From an uncultured Prevotella sp. (GTDB taxonomy: Bacteria; Bacteroidota; Bacteroidia; Bacteroidales; Bacteroidaceae), in NCBI GenBank assembly GCA_900542795.1, contig UQPD01000027.1, forward strand, positions 1 to 20,635: a stretch of DNA of 20,635 nucleotides. The letters run 5' to 3'. Shown here one piece after another: positions 14,072 to 20,635 of the stretch (positions within the stretch are counted from its first letter, which is position 1; the number at the start of each line of letters is the position of its first letter). The notes below the pieces were generated by a model. It was not told the origin of the DNA. It saw only the letters and a program-made list of their open reading frames with translations, and made no database searches. Made by a program: the position numbers and the translations under genes.

Positions 14072-15859
14072 TTACTCACCCTTTTCCATTTTAGCCTTCA
14101 ATGCAGCGAGTGCATCGTTTTCACCGAGAGTGGTGGTAGCGGCTTGGTTCTGGATTGAGGGGATTTCGCTGTTGCTCTTGCTCTTGTTAGCACGGGGCTT
14201 ACGAGGAGCAGGAGTCTCACCACGCTGTGCATCTTCGAAAGTGCGGCTGTGTGAGAGGATGATGCGCTTGCTATCCTTGTTGAACTCGATAACCTTGAAG
14301 GGGAGCTTCTCACCTTCCTTAGCGTGAGAACCATCTTCCTTAACGAGGTGCTTAGGAGTAGCGAAACCTTCAACACCGTATTCGAGCTGAACTACAGCAC
14401 CCTTGTCCATGAGTTCTACGATAGTACCTTCGTGAACGCTACCTTCAGTGAAGGTTGTTTCGAATACGTCCCAAGGATTCTCTTCGAGCTGCTTGTGACC
14501 GAGTGAGAGACGACGGTTGTCCTTATCGATTTCGAGAACTACAACTTCAATCTCTGCGCCAATCTGAGTGAACTCAGAGGGGTGCTTTATCTTCTTAGTC
14601 CAAGAGAGGTCTGAGATGTGGATGAGACCATCTACACCTTCTTCGAGTTCTACAAATACACCGAAGTTAGTGAAGTTGCGAACCTTAGCTTGGTGACGTG
14701 AACCTACGGGGTACTTAACCTCGATGTCCTTCCAAGGATCGTCCTTAAGCTGCTTGATGCCGAGAGACATCTTGCGTTCCTGACGGTCGAGTGTAAGGAT
14801 AACGGCTTCTACTTCGTCGCCTACCTTGAGGAAGTCCTGAGCTGAACGCAAGTGCTGGCTCCAGCTCATCTCGCTTACGTGGATGAGACCTTCTACACCA
14901 GGAGCGATTTCTACGAATGCACCGTAGTCAGCCATAACAACTACCTTACCCTTAACCTTGTCACCTACCTTGAGGTTTTCGTCAAGAGCATCCCAAGGAT
15001 GGGGAGTGAGCTGCTTCAAGCCAAGAGCAATACGCTTCTTCTCTTCATCGAAGTCGAGGATAACAACGTTGAGCTTCTGATCGAGCTCTACGATTTCGTG
15101 AGGATCGTTTACGCGGCCCCAAGAGAGGTCGGTAATGTGAATCAAACCATCTACGCCACCGAGGTCGATGAATACACCGTAAGAAGTGATATTCTTAACA
15201 GTACCTTCGAGTACTTGACCCTTTTGAAGCTTAGAGATGATTTCTTGCTTCTGAGCTTCGAGTTCAGCCTCGATGAGTGCCTTGTGTGATACAACAACGT
15301 TCTTGTATTCCTGGTTGATCTTAACAACCTGGAATTCCATGGTCTTACCAACGAATACGTCGTAGTCGCGGATGGGTTTAACGTCGATCTGTGAACCGGG
15401 CAAGAATGCCTCGATACCGAAGATGTCAACGATCATACCACCCTTAGTGCGGCACTTGATGTAACCCTTGATAACTTCCTTGTTCTCGAGAGCGGCATTA
15501 ACACGTTCCCAAGACTTGCTTGCACGAGCCTTCTTGTGTGAGAGCACGAGTTGGCCACGCTTGTCTTCCTGATTTTCAACGTATACCTCTACAGTGTCGC
15601 CTACCTTCAGGTCTGGATTGTAACGGAATTCGTTTACGGGGATGATACCGTCGCTCTTGTAGCCGATGTTTACAACTACTTCGCGCTTACCAATTGAGAT
15701 AACTGTACCTTCTACAACTTCGTTTTCGTTTACACGACCGAGGGTTGCGTCGTAAGCTTTCTCAGTTTCTTCGTGGCTCTGAGCCGATTCTACAGTACCG
15801 TTCTCGAATGCGTTCCAGTCAAAGTCCGCAAGCGGTGCAATGTTTTTTAAATTCTCCAT
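14072..15859 (-). CDS. rpsA: 30S ribosomal protein S1
   Basis: S1 binds mRNA on the small ribosomal subunit and helps start translation. The 595-residue product has six S1/OB repeats (roughly 46-115, 130-200, 213-282, 298-368, 385-455, 470-540), the middle ones with the hallmark VDGLIHI(S/T)DLSW or VEGLIHVSEMSW. An acidic N-terminus precedes them and a basic, low-complexity tail (about 545-595, containing RKPRANKSKS) follows. Length is near the E. coli value (557) plus the tail common in Bacteroidetes. The gene is monocistronic, with a promoter and leader of about 135 nt upstream and a strong terminator downstream. Codon choice (many GAG, AAG, GTA/GTT) looks typical of high expression. Confidence 0.97.
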   Translation of the reverse strand: MENLKNIAPLADFDWNAFENGTVESAQSHEETEKAYDATLGRVNENEVVEGTVISIGKREVVVNIGYKSDGIIPVNEFRYNPDLKVGDTVEVYVENQEDKRGQLVLSHKKARASKSWERVNAALENKEVIKGYIKCRTKGGMIVDIFGIEAFLPGSQIDVKPIRDYDVFVGKTMEFQVVKINQEYKNVVVSHKALIEAELEAQKQEIISKLQKGQVLEGTVKNITSYGVFIDLGGVDGLIHITDLSWGRVNDPHEIVELDQKLNVVILDFDEEKKRIALGLKQLTPHPWDALDENLKVGDKVKGKVVVMADYGAFVEIAPGVEGLIHVSEMSWSQHLRSAQDFLKVGDEVEAVILTLDRQERKMSLGIKQLKDDPWKDIEVKYPVGSRHQAKVRNFTNFGVFVELEEGVDGLIHISDLSWTKKIKHPSEFTQIGAEIEVVVLEIDKDNRRLSLGHKQLEENPWDVFETTFTEGSVHEGTIVELMDKGAVVQLEYGVEGFATPKHLVKEDGSHAKEGEKLPFKVIEFNKDSKRIILSHSRTFEDAQRGETPAPRKPRANKSKSNSEIPSIQNQAATTTLGENDALAALKAKMEKGE

Positions 15860-15997
15860 TTAATTTGTTAGTAATAAAGTGAATAAATTAAAGGTCTTGG
15901 ACGCAACAGTTGTGAGTGGACGTAGGAACGGGGTGGGCTCTCGGCCCTCAGTGGAGAAGTTGTTCGGACGTCTCTCTTTCAATGTGTTTCCAAAACT
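15860..15997 (-). promoter_or_regulatory. 5' leader of rpsA
   Basis: Transcription from the box at 16004-16011 would give a leader of about 135 nt. It contains a small GGGC/GCCC hairpin with loop CGAGA (near 15935-15950) and three CGTCC words (about 15898, 15920, 15967 on the complement). Ribosomal protein leaders often mediate autoregulation; nothing here matches a leader RNA I can name. Confidence 0.35.
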
Positions 15998-16003
15998 TGG
16001 TTG

Positions 16004-16011
16004 CAAAGTTA
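16004..16011 (-). promoter_or_regulatory. -7 box of rpsA
   Basis: The minus strand reads TAACTTTG, an exact TAnnTTTG, in an A/T-rich setting. No TTTG at the expected -33 spacing. Confidence 0.6.
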
Positions 16012-16116
16012 CAAGTTTTTTTGTAAACTATGTTGTTTTTACTTGATTTTCTTGCACTTTCTGTTGATAATGTGTTTTAGGGTGGTTTGAATTACCCTAA
16101 AGAAGCTCTACTCTTT

Positions 16117-16668
16117 TTATTTTTCAATTGTAAACTTTTCAGGGTGTTTACCTTGAAATTGGCTGTAGTATTGCATGATGGTTTGCATATCGGCTTCGAC
16201 ATCGCCTGAAGGGACGATGGTTTTGGTGCAGACTATGCGCTTGTTGGGGAAGTCGATGGCGTAGAGCAAGATGGGAAGGTTGGCTTTGAGAGCAATGAAA
16301 TAGAAACCGCGTTTCCATTTGGGTGCTAACGAACGGGTGCCTTCGGGGGTTACGGCTAATGAGAAGTGGGTGGCTTGACGTGCCTTTTCTGCCATTTGGT
16401 CGGTAAGACTGGTGTGGCGGCTACGTTCTACGGGGATGCCTCCTAAACGACGAAAGATCGAACCGAAGGGCCAAAAGAACCATTCCTTCTTCATGAGGAA
16501 GTTTGAGGTAAGACCTATTGAGGTGTAGTAGAGTTCGCCAATTAAAAAGTCCCAGTTGCTGGTGTGGGGAGCCACACAGATGATGCATTTTTGAGGGGTA
16601 GGTTGGGTTACTTCGGTGCGCCAACCCATCCATTTATATAATATGGTATGGCAAATACGTTGCAACAT
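16117..16668 (-). CDS. PlsC-like 1-acyl-glycerol-3-phosphate acyltransferase family protein
   Basis: The 183-residue protein has the acyltransferase HX4D motif (HTSNWD, His35-Asp40), a GGIPVERS segment (76-83) and EGTRS (109-113), the motifs of PlsC-type enzymes that move acyl groups onto lysophosphatidic acid or related acceptors at the inner membrane. It is shorter than E. coli PlsC (245) and lacks clear transmembrane helices, like many small Bacteroidetes paralogues, so the true acceptor is uncertain. It lies between the terminator at 16723-16784 and the rpsA promoter, so it is probably a single-gene unit. No -7 box was found in the 54 bp upstream. Confidence 0.88.
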   Translation of the reverse strand: MLQRICHTILYKWMGWRTEVTQPTPQKCIICVAPHTSNWDFLIGELYYTSIGLTSNFLMKKEWFFWPFGSIFRRLGGIPVERSRHTSLTDQMAEKARQATHFSLAVTPEGTRSLAPKWKRGFYFIALKANLPILLYAIDFPNKRIVCTKTIVPSGDVEADMQTIMQYYSQFQGKHPEKFTIEK

Positions 16669-16722
16669 ATAGTGAATAGTGTTACGAAGGTATTCAAAAT
16701 AATGAACACCTACTAAGAAAAA

Positions 16723-16784
16723 GGAGTTTTGAAGTTTTCAAGTGCTACAAGTTTCTTTGTATAACTTGAAAACCTCAAAACTCC
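16723..16784 (-). terminator. Strong terminator at the end of the kor operon
   Basis: Arms of 21 bases (16723-16743 and 16764-16784) pair with a single mismatch position that can form a G-U pair in RNA, around a 20-base loop. On the minus strand the stem is followed by TTTTTCTT. It is 10 bp past the stop of the 87-aa gene. Confidence 0.88.
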
Positions 16785-16793
16785 CAATGAACA

Positions 16794-17057
16794 TTATGCG
16801 TTTACGATGCGTTCGCTCAAGTTGTTTACCTTTTCAGTAAACTCTTGTTTGAACTTGCGATAGTAGGCGCGTTCTGAACCCTTTTCTGTGTGGCTGATGC
16901 GAGCCACATATTCGCTGTGGAGGGCAATGATTTCTTTCATGAGTTCTTCGAGTGTCTCGCGGTTAGCTTGTTGGCACATACTAAGTGCTACACAGTCGGC
17001 AAAGAGGTCGCCCGAAATCATTTTGACGCTCTTCTTGAGTTGTTTGCGGTTTGCCAT
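16794..17057 (-). CDS. Small conserved-looking hypothetical protein at the end of the kor operon
   Basis: I do not recognise this 87-residue protein. It has no signal or membrane segment and should be mostly alpha-helical, with a basic start (MANRKQLKKSVK), two Cys residues (22 and 28), an acidic stretch ETLEELMKEI and a C-terminal amphipathic helix KFKQEFTEKVNNLSERIV. It begins 51 bp after korC with no promoter between and ends at a strong terminator, so it is probably the last cistron of the oxidoreductase operon. Whether its role is linked to the enzyme is open. Confidence 0.78.
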   Translation of the reverse strand: MANRKQLKKSVKMISGDLFADCVALSMCQQANRETLEELMKEIIALHSEYVARISHTEKGSERAYYRKFKQEFTEKVNNLSERIVNA

Positions 17058-17108
17058 AACTTTTTTGTAATTTATAGGTTAAGGGAGGCTCTTGTCAAAG
17101 AACCTTTT

Positions 17109-17648
17109 TTATTGCTGAATAATTTCCATGCCTTTGAGAATGGCTTGCTCATTCATGGGCAAGAGGTTGTGGTGACGCTCGGGCAAGGTTTTGCGCAAGG
17201 CTTTCATCACACTCTCAATAGACACGATGGGGTGGACTTTTAGAAAACCGCCAAGGACGAACATGTTGAAGCATTTCATCATGGACATTTCGGCTGCAGT
17301 TTCCATGGCTGGGATGTGCCAAGCGTTGAGGTCGGTGCGCGATGGCTTTTCGAGAATGCCAAAGTCATCGTAGATAATGGTGCCTCCTGCCTTTACCTTG
17401 GGTTGGAACTTTGTGAGTGAGGGTTGGTTGAGCAAGATGGCTGTGTCGTAGCTGCTAAGGATGGGCGATGAGATGGGTTCGTCGCTCACAATAACGGTTA
17501 CGTTGGCAGTTCCACCGCGTTGCTCAGGACCATAAGCAGGCATCCATGTTACTTCTTTGCCTTCCATTAGTGCTGCATAGGCCAAAATCTTACCCATTGA
17601 AAGCACACCTTGTCCGCCAAATCCTGATATGATAATTTCTTGTTTCAT
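17109..17648 (-). CDS. korC: 2-oxoacid:ferredoxin oxidoreductase, gamma subunit
   Basis: The 179-residue protein has GFGGQGV (9-15) and AYGPEQRGG (38-46), the signatures of the gamma domain, which takes part in CoA binding and catalysis in 2-oxoacid:acceptor oxidoreductases. The whole complex decarboxylates a 2-oxoacid, forms an acyl-CoA and reduces ferredoxin. It lies 54 bp downstream of korB. The gene order delta-alpha-beta-gamma is that of OorDABC of epsilonproteobacteria, suggesting 2-oxoglutarate, but a branched-chain (Vor-type) substrate cannot be excluded from sequence alone. Confidence 0.92.
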   Translation of the reverse strand: MKQEIIISGFGGQGVLSMGKILAYAALMEGKEVTWMPAYGPEQRGGTANVTVIVSDEPISSPILSSYDTAILLNQPSLTKFQPKVKAGGTIIYDDFGILEKPSRTDLNAWHIPAMETAAEMSMMKCFNMFVLGGFLKVHPIVSIESVMKALRKTLPERHHNLLPMNEQAILKGMEIIQQ

Positions 17649-17702
17649 GTGTGAGTCTTTCTTTATTTTGTAATCAAAATCAAAGAATGGTTTTTTGACT
17701 AC

Positions 17703-18464
17703 TTACTCATCCTTCAGGTCGCCAATGTGGTAGAAGTCGAACATGTGTTCTTCCATCCACTCGTTGGCTTTGATGGGTGAGAGTTTCCAACCTGACGAAC
17801 AGGTAGATACGATTTCAACGAGGTTTGAGCCTTTGCCTTGCATGGAGTTTTCAAAAGCGTGGCGAATGGCTTTCTTGGCTTTGCGAATGGCTGCTACGCT
17901 ATGTACGCTTTGGCGAGTGACGTAGGCTGTTCCTTCAAGACGTGAAGCCAAGTCGGTGATGTTTAGGGGATAGCCATGAATTTTGGGGTCGCGACCATAG
18001 GGGCAGGTTGCTGTCTTCATACCAACTAATGTGGTAGGAGCCATTTGACCACCCGTCATGCCGTAGATGGCATTGTTAATGAAAATGAGGGTGATGTTTT
18101 CGCCACGGTTGAGGGCGTGTAATGTCTCGGCGGTGCCAATGCAGGCCAAGTCACCATCGCCTTGATAGGTGAAGACCAAACGATCGGGCCATAAGCGCTT
18201 GCAAGCTGTGGCCAATGCTGGTGCACGACCGTGAGCGGCTTCTTGCCAGTCGATGTCAATGTAACGATATGCAAAAACAGCGCAACCTACGGGACTGATG
18301 CCGATGGTTTTCTCTTCCATGCCCATCTCGGCTATCACTTCGGCGATGAGTTTGTGAACTACACCGTGTGAGCAACCGGGACAATAGTGCATGTCGTTGC
18401 TGTTTAGGAGTTCTGGTTTTTGATATACCAGATTCTCAGGTTTTATGATATCTTCTCTTGTCAT
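17703..18464 (-). CDS. korB: 2-oxoacid:ferredoxin oxidoreductase, beta (TPP-binding) subunit
   Basis: The 253-residue protein holds the thiamine diphosphate site: YCPGCSHG (27-34), HGRAPALATA (78-87), GDGDLACIG (102-110) followed by NNAIYGMTGGQ (130-140), the GDG...NN motif that binds Mg-TPP. CPGC resembles the first cysteines of a 4Fe-4S site seen in this subunit; I did not assign all ligands. Length and motifs match KorB-type subunits that lack a fused ferredoxin domain. It is 81 bp downstream of a membrane-protein gene, in a gap holding a hairpin. Confidence 0.94.
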   Translation of the reverse strand: MTREDIIKPENLVYQKPELLNSNDMHYCPGCSHGVVHKLIAEVIAEMGMEEKTIGISPVGCAVFAYRYIDIDWQEAAHGRAPALATACKRLWPDRLVFTYQGDGDLACIGTAETLHALNRGENITLIFINNAIYGMTGGQMAPTTLVGMKTATCPYGRDPKIHGYPLNITDLASRLEGTAYVTRQSVHSVAAIRKAKKAIRHAFENSMQGKGSNLVEIVSTCSSGWKLSPIKANEWMEEHMFDFYHIGDLKDE

Positions 18465-18482
18465 GGAATTTCTTTCTCTGAC

Positions 18483-18537
18483 TTATAAGGTGTTTCTAAG
18501 AATTTTTAGAATGACAAATTTAAAAAGCACCTTGTAA
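18483..18537 (-). other. Intercistronic hairpin upstream of korB
   Basis: TTATAAGGTGTTT (18483-18495) pairs with AAGCACCTTGTAA (18525-18537) over 13 positions, counting two mismatches that may be wobble pairs on one strand. An inner CTAA/TTAG pair lies in the loop. It is between the membrane-protein gene and korB and might be a processing or stability element. Confidence 0.45.
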
Positions 18538-18545
18538 TATGTTCT

Positions 18546-18809
18546 TTACTTCCTCATGCCTGGCATGCGCAACATCACTTCGACCATTTTAATGAGCACG
18601 GCAAAAAGTCCGATGGCATACCACACCATTAAATGGTTCTTTGCTACAAGTATGCCTATCATTGCCACGAGGGCTATGAGGATGAAGAGACCATTGAGAA
18701 TGTTGCGTATAAAAAGATTTTTAGTCATGCGCTTTCTTTGGTGTGCTTCTTCAGGATGTTGCAACCTTCTGAGTATGTCGTTTTCGGGACGTTGGCTTGA
18801 GTAAACCAT
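18546..18809 (-). CDS. Small two-helix membrane protein inside the kor operon
   Basis: From the ATG at 18809 it encodes 87 residues: a polar, basic N-terminus (MVYSSQRPENDILRRLQHPE), then two hydrophobic helices (about 34-55 and 59-80), ending RMPGMRK. A longer frame reaches 18998 and would overlap korA by 83 bp, but its extra residues (Pro/His-rich) look non-coding. I do not recognise the family. Its place between alpha and beta genes is odd for an otherwise soluble complex; it could tether the enzyme or its ferredoxin to the membrane, which is speculation. Confidence 0.75.
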   Translation of the reverse strand: MVYSSQRPENDILRRLQHPEEAHQRKRMTKNLFIRNILNGLFILIALVAMIGILVAKNHLMVWYAIGLFAVLIKMVEVMLRMPGMRK

Positions 18810-18915
18810 AGTGTGGTGTAAATGAATGGTGTATGTGTGTGGATGTTGGGGGAGGTGAGAAGGCTTCGTTGAGGGGATGAAGTGAAGGGGTTGTTTTGTT
18901 TGTAACCCTAACTCT

Positions 18916-20007
18916 TTATTCTTGACGCAGCTTTTGCAGTGCTTCAACAATTTCGTCGGGGTCGGGAACAATACCGCCCAAACGTCCGTAGTGTTCAACG
19001 GGTATGCGACCTTCTACGGCATTTTTTACATCGAAAATCATTTGTCCTGCATTGATTTCGACTACCAAAATGCCTTTGACCTTTTTGCTGAGTTCGCTAA
19101 TTTGCTTTTCGGGGAAGGGCCAAAGTGTGATGGGACGGAAGAGTCCCACTTTGAGTCCGCGCTTACGAGCTGACTCCATAGCTTTTTGCGAGATGCGTGC
19201 TGCTGAGCCAAAAGCTACGATAGCGTATTCTGCATCTTCTATGCCGATGGTTTCGTAGCGCACTTCTTTGTCCTTAATCTCTTGATACTTTTGCTGTAGA
19301 TGTTGATTCTTTAATTCCATCTTGGCAGGTTCAAGTTCGAGCGAGGTAATTACTTGCGGACCACGTGCTTTGAGACCATGACCATTGCTTGCCCAGGGGC
19401 ATTCTTTGGCTATTTCCTCTTCGGTGCGACGAGGCTTGAAGGGAGGTAGCACCACTTTCTCCATCATCTGACCAATCACACCATCTGAGAGTATCATGGC
19501 TGGATTGCGATAGCGGAAGGATAGGGTAAAGGCAAGGTCAACAAAGTCTGCCATCTCTTGCACGGAAGCAGGAGCTAAGACTATGACATTGTAGTCGCCA
19601 TTACCACCACCGCGTGTGGCTTGGTTATAGTCGCTTTGTGAGGGCTGGATAGTTCCTAAACCAGGACCACCACGTTGCACATTAACAATGAGACCTGGTA
19701 CTTCAGCACCTGCCATGTAGCTGATGCCTTCTTGCATCAAAGCTACACCTGGTGACGAGGATGAGGTCATAACTCTTTTGCCTGTGCCACCACCACCATA
19801 AAGCATGTTGATGGAAGCCACTTCGCTTTCGGCTTGCAGAACAACCATTCCTGTTGTTTCCCATGGCTTGAGCTCGGCTAATGTTTCGAGAACTTCGCTT
19901 TGGGGGGTGATGGGGTAGCCGAAATAGCCGTCGCATCCACAGCGTATGGCTGCTCTTGCAATGGCTTCGTTTCCTTTGAGAAGGAGTACTTCGTTTTCTT
20001 CTTTCAT
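18916..20007 (-). CDS. korA: 2-oxoacid:ferredoxin oxidoreductase, alpha subunit
   Basis: The 363-residue protein has the alpha-subunit pyrimidine-binding domain with GNEAIARAAIRCGCDGYFGY and YPITPQSE (31-38), then EVASINMLYGGGGTGKRVMTSSSSPG, and a C-terminal domain with AFGSAARISQKAM and KVGLFRPITLWPFPE. Together with beta it forms the TPP active site that decarboxylates the 2-oxoacid. It is the short type without a fused gamma domain, fitting the separate korC. Bacteroidetes homologues are often labelled VorB or KorA; substrate is not decided by sequence. It lies 228 bp downstream of the ferredoxin gene, across two hairpins. Confidence 0.93.
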   Translation of the reverse strand: MKEENEVLLLKGNEAIARAAIRCGCDGYFGYPITPQSEVLETLAELKPWETTGMVVLQAESEVASINMLYGGGGTGKRVMTSSSSPGVALMQEGISYMAGAEVPGLIVNVQRGGPGLGTIQPSQSDYNQATRGGGNGDYNVIVLAPASVQEMADFVDLAFTLSFRYRNPAMILSDGVIGQMMEKVVLPPFKPRRTEEEIAKECPWASNGHGLKARGPQVITSLELEPAKMELKNQHLQQKYQEIKDKEVRYETIGIEDAEYAIVAFGSAARISQKAMESARKRGLKVGLFRPITLWPFPEKQISELSKKVKGILVVEINAGQMIFDVKNAVEGRIPVEHYGRLGGIVPDPDEIVEALQKLRQE

Positions 20008-20040
20008 AGAAGTGTTATTGAAAGTGCAGAGTGGGGAGCT

Positions 20041-20099
20041 ACACCTATATATATATTATAGCATTTATAATAATGCTTTTTCCTTATATATATAGGTGT
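20041..20099 (-). other. Long nested hairpin between ferredoxin and korA
   Basis: Perfect 15-bp arms (20041-20055, ACACCTATATATATA, and 20085-20099) enclose a second hairpin, AGCATT (20060-20065) with AATGCT (20072-20077). No T-run follows, so it is not an obvious terminator. It starts 34 bp upstream of korA and could attenuate, protect or process the operon mRNA. Confidence 0.7.
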
Positions 20100-20196
20100 G
20101 CAGCGCACGTTTGGAGTGAGGTGCTACACGTTTGCATCCGATGCTCTGCTTTTCTTATTACTCATTAAATAGCCTAATCGGTTCTCTTTATTTATT

Positions 20197-20217
20197 TTGC
20201 AACATGGGTAGTTGCAA
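20197..20217 (-). other. Small hairpin after the ferredoxin gene
   Basis: TTGCAAC (20197-20203) pairs with GTTGCAA (20211-20217) around ATGGGTA. It lies 19 bp past the ferredoxin stop; a partial terminator is possible and would let the small subunit be made in excess. Confidence 0.35.
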
Positions 20218-20235
20218 TGAAAGAGGGGGAGAGGC

Positions 20236-20463
20236 TTAATCTTCTTTAGCTCGGTATACGCTGATGCAGCCATCGGGACATACAATAGCGCAAGATGCAC
20301 AACCGATACAAGTTTCGGCCACTTCTTGGCAGAAAGCATATCCCTTGTGGTTGACTTCTTTTTTGGATAATGCGAGCGTTTGGGTGGGACATGCTACAAT
20401 GCAGAGTCCGCAGCCCTTGCATCGTTCGGTGTCGATGACCAGTGCTCCTTTCATTTTTCCCAT
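20236..20463 (-). CDS. korD: Ferredoxin-like delta subunit with two 4Fe-4S clusters
   Basis: The 75-residue protein has two Cys-x2-Cys-x2-Cys-x3-Cys-Pro motifs, CKGCGLCIVACP (Cys15, 18, 21, 25) and CIGCASCAIVCP (Cys52, 55, 58, 62), giving two 4Fe-4S clusters. It matches the delta subunit that passes electrons from the TPP/gamma core to free ferredoxin. The ATG at 20463 is used; an internal ATG at 20454 (MKGAL) is an equally fair start. It is the first kor gene in the window; the operon promoter may lie upstream or outside, as no TAnnTTTG box was seen in 20464-20635. Confidence 0.93.
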   Translation of the reverse strand: MGKMKGALVIDTERCKGCGLCIVACPTQTLALSKKEVNHKGYAFCQEVAETCIGCASCAIVCPDGCISVYRAKED

Positions 20464-20600
20464 ATCTTTTAGTTTATAACTCGTACAGTCCTTAATGAAG
20501 TCGTCTAAACTTTTCTGACGAAGATTAGATTTAAACTTTTATTTCTTCTAAATTCAATCTTTACCTTTCTTTTTGACCGCTTTTTGACATTTCATCGGTC

Positions 20601-20616
20601 GTGTAGCTCGCTACAC
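20601..20616. repeat. GTGTAGC/GCTACAC palindrome
   Basis: GTGTAGC (20601-20607) and GCTACAC (20610-20616) form a perfect 7-bp stem with a 2-base centre. It lies near the window edge, upstream of the ferredoxin gene, and could be an operator or the edge of another repeat. The rest of 20464-20635 shows nothing I can name. Confidence 0.35.
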
Positions 20617-20635
20617 TCCCTCTTCAATGCCCAAA

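Noticed and set aside
14852..15289. Plus-strand frame of 145 codons inside rpsA
   Set aside because: It is antisense to the S1 repeats of a well-conserved gene and resembles no protein family.
18810..18998. N-terminal extension of the small membrane protein overlapping korA
   Set aside because: The extra residues are Pro/His/Lys-rich, unlike a membrane-protein leader, and would overlap korA by 83 bp; the ATG at 18809 gives a compact two-helix protein.

Overview
The window looks like a chromosomal segment of a Bacteroidales bacterium, most likely Prevotellaceae or a close relative. Evidence: several intergenic regions carry the Bacteroidetes -7 box (TAnnTTTG), once with a -33 TTTG at the expected 19-bp spacing; a UpxY-type antiterminator sits beside a tyrosine recombinase; and the core genes (PhoH, PurC, AsnA, a six-domain S1, a KorDABC-type oxidoreductase) are of the Bacteroidetes kind. 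No rRNA, tRNA, CRISPR array or transposase gene was seen.

Bases 1-5150 are accessory. From right to left, all on the minus strand, they hold an AAA ATPase and a truncated RloB-like partner (remnant of an AbiL/RloAB-type defence pair), 0.7 kb of dispersed repeats, a tyrosine recombinase, a 214-bp potentially invertible promoter bounded by perfect 38-bp inverted repeats, an UpxY-like antiterminator and a small unknown gene. In the present orientation a TAnnTTTG box points at upxY, so the switch is drawn ON. The recombinase has Asn (residue 363) where the family has its nucleophilic Tyr, so the adjacent enzyme may be dead and the switch either frozen or flipped in trans.

Bases 5154-17057 are mostly housekeeping. 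A DUF5715-like peptidase gene diverges from phoH, followed by purC. A repeat-filled 528-bp gap separates purC from the minus-strand lipoprotein-ribE-crcB-nth cluster. Next come an AAA-ATPase/PD-(D/E)XK protein on the plus strand, asnA converging on it, rpsA with a 5' leader, a PlsC-like acyltransferase and an 87-aa unknown protein.

Bases 17109-20463 hold a minus-strand operon for a 2-oxoacid:ferredoxin oxidoreductase in the order ferredoxin (delta), alpha, small membrane protein, beta, gamma. It probably continues into the 87-aa gene and ends at a strong terminator (16723-16784). Two long hairpins sit in its intergenic gaps.

A repeat family of about 120-180 bp recurs at 1-146, 2790-3385 and 8340-8606, with a diverged inverted relative at 5040-5150. 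Its full copies carry a hairpin with an AACCCC/GGGGTT stem whose loop, read on the minus strand, is GAAA or GTGA (both GNRA), followed by T-rich DNA. All four such hairpins lie downstream of minus-strand genes.
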